Part shown: positions 61,264 to 64,000 of the stretch, piece after piece
Layout of the letters: each line of letters opens with the position of its first letter
How positions within the stretch are numbered: position 1 is the first letter of the stretch
Source of the DNA: Nocardia sp. alder85J
GTDB taxonomy: Bacteria > Actinomycetota > Actinomycetes > Mycobacteriales > Mycobacteriaceae
Direction: 5' to 3'
DNA length: 64,000 bases
Assembly: GCF_020176955.2 (NCBI RefSeq)
Contig: NZ_JAIUCZ020000014.1
Span: 62,001 to 126,000, forward strand
Translations under genes and position numbers: made by a program
The notes under the pieces: model-generated
What the model was told of the DNA's origin: nothing
The model's database searches: none
What the model saw: only the letters and a program-made list of their open reading frames with translations

Positions 61264-62099
61264 TGTGGGCCCTCCTCCACCGCCCGTTGCACCAGTTCCG
61301 CGACCTCGTCGTCCCGCTCGCCGGCGCCGGAGTCGCCGGACGTGTTCTCCGTCCGGTGCAGCCAGAGAAAATACTCCACATTGCCCGAAGGTCCGGGCAG
61401 CGGGCTGGCCACCACCCCGCGCGTGTGCAGACCCAGCTGCGCCGCCGCGGCCGCGACCGTGCGGACCGCCTCGGCGCGCAGTGCCGGATCACGCACCACA
61501 CCGCCGGAGCCTACTCGCTGTTTCCCGACCTCGAACTGCGGTTTCACCATGGGCAGCAGATCGGCGCCGGGGGCGCAGCACTGCGCGAGCGCGGGCAGCA
61601 CCAGCGCGAGCGAGATGAAGGACAGATCGGCCACCACCACCTGCACCGGGCCATCGATCGCCTCGGGGGTGAGGGTGCGGACATTGGTACGGTCGAACAC
61701 CCGCACCCGTTCGTCGGTGCGCAGCCGCCACACCAGCTGGCCGTAGCCGACATCCACCGCCGCGACCTCGCGGGCGCCCCGCGACAGCAGCACATCGGTG
61801 AAGCCACCGGTGGACGCCCCGGCGTCCAGGCAGCGCTTGCGCGTGATGTCGACACCCAGCGGTTCGAAGGCCGCGAGCGCACCCAGCAGTTTGTGTGCAC
61901 CCCGCGAGGCCCACTGCACCTCGTCGGGTTCGTCACGGACCAGCAGCGGCGTGGCGGTCTCGACCGCCGTCGCCGGTTTCGACGCGACAGCACCGTTGAT
62001 CAGGACGCGGCCCGCACCGATCAGTTCGACCGCATGCTCGCGCGACCGCGCGAGGCCGCGCCGAACCAGCTCCGCGTCCACTCGTGCGCGTTTGGCCAC
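61260..62099 (-). CDS. tlyA: TlyA, 16S/23S rRNA 2'-O-methyltransferase (hemolysin A)
   Basis: The 279-residue protein has an N-terminal S4 domain (RVDAELVRRGLARSREHAVE, ending GAVASKPATAV) and an FtsJ-type methyltransferase domain (CLDAGASTGGFTDVLLSRGA, then VVADLSFISLALVLPAL and LPMVKPQFEVG). It methylates 16S C1409 and 23S C1920, and its loss gives capreomycin resistance in mycobacteria. The GTG at 62099, one base past the upstream stop, is preferred over a longer low-complexity frame. Confidence 0.95.
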   Translation of the reverse strand: MAKRARVDAELVRRGLARSREHAVELIGAGRVLINGAVASKPATAVETATPLLVRDEPDEVQWASRGAHKLLGALAAFEPLGVDITRKRCLDAGASTGGFTDVLLSRGAREVAAVDVGYGQLVWRLRTDERVRVFDRTNVRTLTPEAIDGPVQVVVADLSFISLALVLPALAQCCAPGADLLPMVKPQFEVGKQRVGSGGVVRDPALRAEAVRTVAAAAAQLGLHTRGVVASPLPGPSGNVEYFLWLHRTENTSGDSGAGERDDEVAELVQRAVEEGPQ

Positions 62100-62100
62100 C

Positions 62101-62388
62101 TCAGACCTTGTCCACCGTGGCCAATGCCTGGACGAGGACCTCGTGCGCCTGCTCGAGGATGCGGGCCCGCCGGGTGATGTCGGTGCCGGACGGCGGCTCG
62201 CCCGGAGCGTGGTCGGCCGCGGAGCGCGCGGACAGCTCCGCCAGCAGCGCATCGATCTCCGCACGTACCCGCTCCGGATCGGCGAATTCCGCCGGATTGC
62301 CGCCCTGGAGATGCTGGCCGGGCAGCGGCGCCCCCGGCCGGGGACCGGCCGGACCGGGAACGGGCGGACGAGGTGTCGGGGTAGTCAT
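62101..62388 (-). CDS. small conserved protein upstream of tlyA
   Basis: The 95-residue protein has a Pro/Gly-rich first half and an amphipathic helical second half (RVRAEIDALLAELSARSAAD, then ILEQAHEVLVQALATVDKV). Its position between the HAD phosphatase and tlyA matches the short Rv1693-type protein of mycobacteria. The function is unknown. The ATG at 62388 is chosen; an upstream extension is low complexity. It is one base from tlyA, so the two are coupled. Confidence 0.75.
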   Translation of the reverse strand: MTTPTPRPPVPGPAGPRPGAPLPGQHLQGGNPAEFADPERVRAEIDALLAELSARSAADHAPGEPPSGTDITRRARILEQAHEVLVQALATVDKV

Positions 62389-62682
62389 GGTGCCGTCAAC
62401 GCTACCGGAGTCGCCATTCGAACACACGTCCCGCGGCCCCTGCACGGGTTGCGTACGGACAGCCGCGCCCGCTCCGGCGAAACGGACGAATCGCAACCGC
62501 CCTCGGCGCCGGGTTCCGGCGAGCCGGATTCGGCACTCCGGCAATCACCCGGCACATCAGCCACCACCACTCCCCAACTCGGGATATCGGACATTCCTCG
62601 GCTTACCGGCGAGACCGGCTCACGACCCGATAACTTCGCGCAACACCCACCCGACCGGCCGGGAGATTGGCAGAATGGCCAC

Positions 62683-63408
62683 ATGCGGCAACTGGAGAAG
62701 ACGGTCGGCGCTACCCCTCGATCACGGGACGGCCGTGCGATACCCACCGGACCACTCGCGGTGGCGGCCGGACTGTTCACCATCGTCGTCGGCGCCGAAT
62801 GGTTGCACCGGCGGGCCTCACGCCGCGGCCCCGACGGGCCGGGCTGGGCCGACACCGGATCCGACGGCACCGAAGCGGTCGTGGTGCTGGGATATCCCGC
62901 CCGGCACGACGGCACCCCGCACCCCATGCAGCGCTGGCGCTGCCGCATCGCGTCCCGCTCGATGCACCGGGACGGCATCGTGGTCTTCACCGGCGGCGCC
63001 GTGCGACGCACCCGTGCCGAGGCGAACGTCATGGCCCGCTACGCCCGGGACGTGCTCGGCATCCCCGCCGACCGCATCGTGACCGAGACCCGGGCCCGGA
63101 GTACCTGGCAGAACATCGAATTCAGCATCCCGCTGATCGAGCACGCGGACCGGATCATCCTGGTCTCCGACCCGATGCACGCCGCCCGTGCCCGCCGCTA
63201 CCTGCGCGTCCAGCGCCCGGACCTCGCCGCTCGCCTCGCCCCGGCCGCGGACTACCGCCCGTTCGAGCAATGGTGGTTGAAGGTGCCCACCGCGGCCCAC
63301 GAACTGGCCGCCATCAGCCGCCGCCGCGCCGGTCGCGCACTCGCCCGTCTGTACCCCACCGACACCACCGCCATCGCGGCGCCGGTCACGACGATGGCGT
63401 CGGCGTAG
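62683..63408 (+). CDS. YdcF/SanA-like (DUF218) membrane-anchored protein
   Basis: The 241-residue protein has a single N-terminal hydrophobic helix (about residues 22-41) followed by a DUF218 domain. Conserved segments are EAVVVLGYPARHDG, GIVVFTGGAVRRTRAEANVM, DRIVTETRARSTWQNIEFS and IILVSDPMHAARARRYL. DUF218 proteins have been linked to envelope and vancomycin-permeability phenotypes in enterobacteria; the reaction is not established. The gene is on the opposite strand to the neighbours and inserted between the HAD phosphatase and the tlyA block. Confidence 0.82.
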   Translation: MRQLEKTVGATPRSRDGRAIPTGPLAVAAGLFTIVVGAEWLHRRASRRGPDGPGWADTGSDGTEAVVVLGYPARHDGTPHPMQRWRCRIASRSMHRDGIVVFTGGAVRRTRAEANVMARYARDVLGIPADRIVTETRARSTWQNIEFSIPLIEHADRIILVSDPMHAARARRYLRVQRPDLAARLAPAADYRPFEQWWLKVPTAAHELAAISRRRAGRALARLYPTDTTAIAAPVTTMASA

Positions 63409-63418
63409 GCGGGTGGAG

Positions 63419-64000
63419 TCAGGCCACCGGGATGGCGCGGCCCGGGTGGCCGCGCAGCAGGTCCGCCAGGGTATCGGCCACATCGCCCGCTTCCGGGTCG
63501 ACCGGATCCACTTCGGCCACTGGATGATTCAGCGCGTCGAGGGAGTCGGCGACATAGCTCGGCAGCCGCCCGGCGGGTTGTTTGCGCAGATCGGCGAGGG
63601 TGCTGACGCCGGTGAGGACCAGCAGGGATTCGAGGCCGACACAGTGGGCGCCGTCGATGTCGGTGTCGAGGCGGTCGCCGACCACGAGCGCGGATCGGGT
63701 ACCGGCCCTGGTCAAGGCGTCCTCGAGCAGCGGGGCACAGGGTTTGCCCGCCACGACCGGTTCCAGATCGGTGGCCGCGCGCAGCGCCGTCACCATCGCA
63801 CCGTTGCCGGGTGCGAGCCCACGCTCCAGCGGCAGGGTGGCGTCGGTGTTGGCGGCCACCCAGAGCGCGCCGGCCCGCAGCGCGAAGGAGGCCTCGGCGA
63901 GATCCGGCCAGGCCGTCTGCGGCGAATGACCCTGCACCACCGCGTCGGGACGTTGGGTGTCGAAGCGGCGGACCGGGCGCAGGCCGACGTGGGCGATCTC
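63419..64000 (-). CDS. HAD-superfamily (class IIA) phosphatase, 5' end outside the window
   Basis: At least 194 residues are visible and the frame stays open to position 64000. Motif II is missing or at the edge, but the cap region (ALWVAANTDATLPLERGLAPGNGAMVTALRAATD) and the acidic motif VVGDRLDTDIDGAHCVGLESLLVLTG are those of NagD/PGP-type phosphatases. Position and features match M. tuberculosis Rv1692, a glycerol-3-phosphate phosphatase. It ends 10 bases from the convergent DUF218 gene. Confidence 0.85.
   Translation of the reverse strand, partial: EIAHVGLRPVRRFDTQRPDAVVQGHSPQTAWPDLAEASFALRAGALWVAANTDATLPLERGLAPGNGAMVTALRAATDLEPVVAGKPCAPLLEDALTRAGTRSALVVGDRLDTDIDGAHCVGLESLLVLTGVSTLADLRKQPAGRLPSYVADSLDALNHPVAEVDPVDPEAGDVADTLADLLRGHPGRAIPVA

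Overview
The window comes from a high-GC actinobacterium of the order Mycobacteriales, most probably a Nocardia or close relative. The right third (about 42-64 kb) has the housekeeping order known around the Mycobacterium tuberculosis tlyA-der region: HAD phosphatase, small protein, tlyA, nadK, recN, steA, mctB, pyrG, NUDIX, xerD, parA, scpA, scpB, rluB, cmk, der. Most of these are on the minus strand and many overlap by 4 bases. The organism assignment is inferred from this synteny and from GC and codon use, not from a database search.

The left half (about 0.6-33.7 kb) is a type I modular polyketide cluster. Its left edge is an efflux pump (648-2093) with a divergent TetR regulator (2376-3011). 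A plus-strand operon follows: a chorismate dehydratase (MqnA-like, 3113-3994), an acyl-CoA ligase fused to an acyl carrier protein (4018-6162), PKS module A (KS-AT-DH-KR-ACP), PKS module B (KS-AT-DH-ER-KR-ACP) and an FAD oxidoreductase (ends 19224). A minus-strand operon converges on it: PKS module C (KS-AT-DH-ER-KR-ACP, 24718-31251), a secreted protein of unknown function, a TfdB-like aromatic hydroxylase, a flavin-dependent halogenase and a cation/proton antiporter. An exported SGNH hydrolase and a short-chain dehydrogenase lie beside module C. My reading is that chorismate is diverted to a 3-substituted benzoate starter, loaded by the ligase-ACP, extended by three malonyl modules, then chlorinated and hydroxylated. 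No thioesterase is visible. The promoters of the mqnA operon, the module C operon and the dehydrogenase share an 11-bp-period direct repeat, TAGGGG-N5-TAGGGG, in the same orientation, which suggests one activator for the whole cluster.

Between the cluster and the housekeeping block (34.8-41.7 kb) is a six-gene minus-strand operon: an NMT1/SsuA-type ABC importer (binding protein, permease, ATPase), a cysteine/cystathionine synthase-like enzyme, a YcnI copper-binding protein and a CopC-CopD fusion. All its junctions overlap or nearly touch, so it links sulfur and copper functions in one transcript.

Smaller points in the right part are a Ni/Co-type exporter with a divergent ArsR sensor, a TetR gene interrupted by an early amber codon, a cysteine-free HesB-like protein, a 25-bp tandem array that appears to have grown from the 3' end of mctB, an RGG-rich repeat extension on RluB, and a perfect palindrome burying the ribosome-binding site of an SRPBCC protein.
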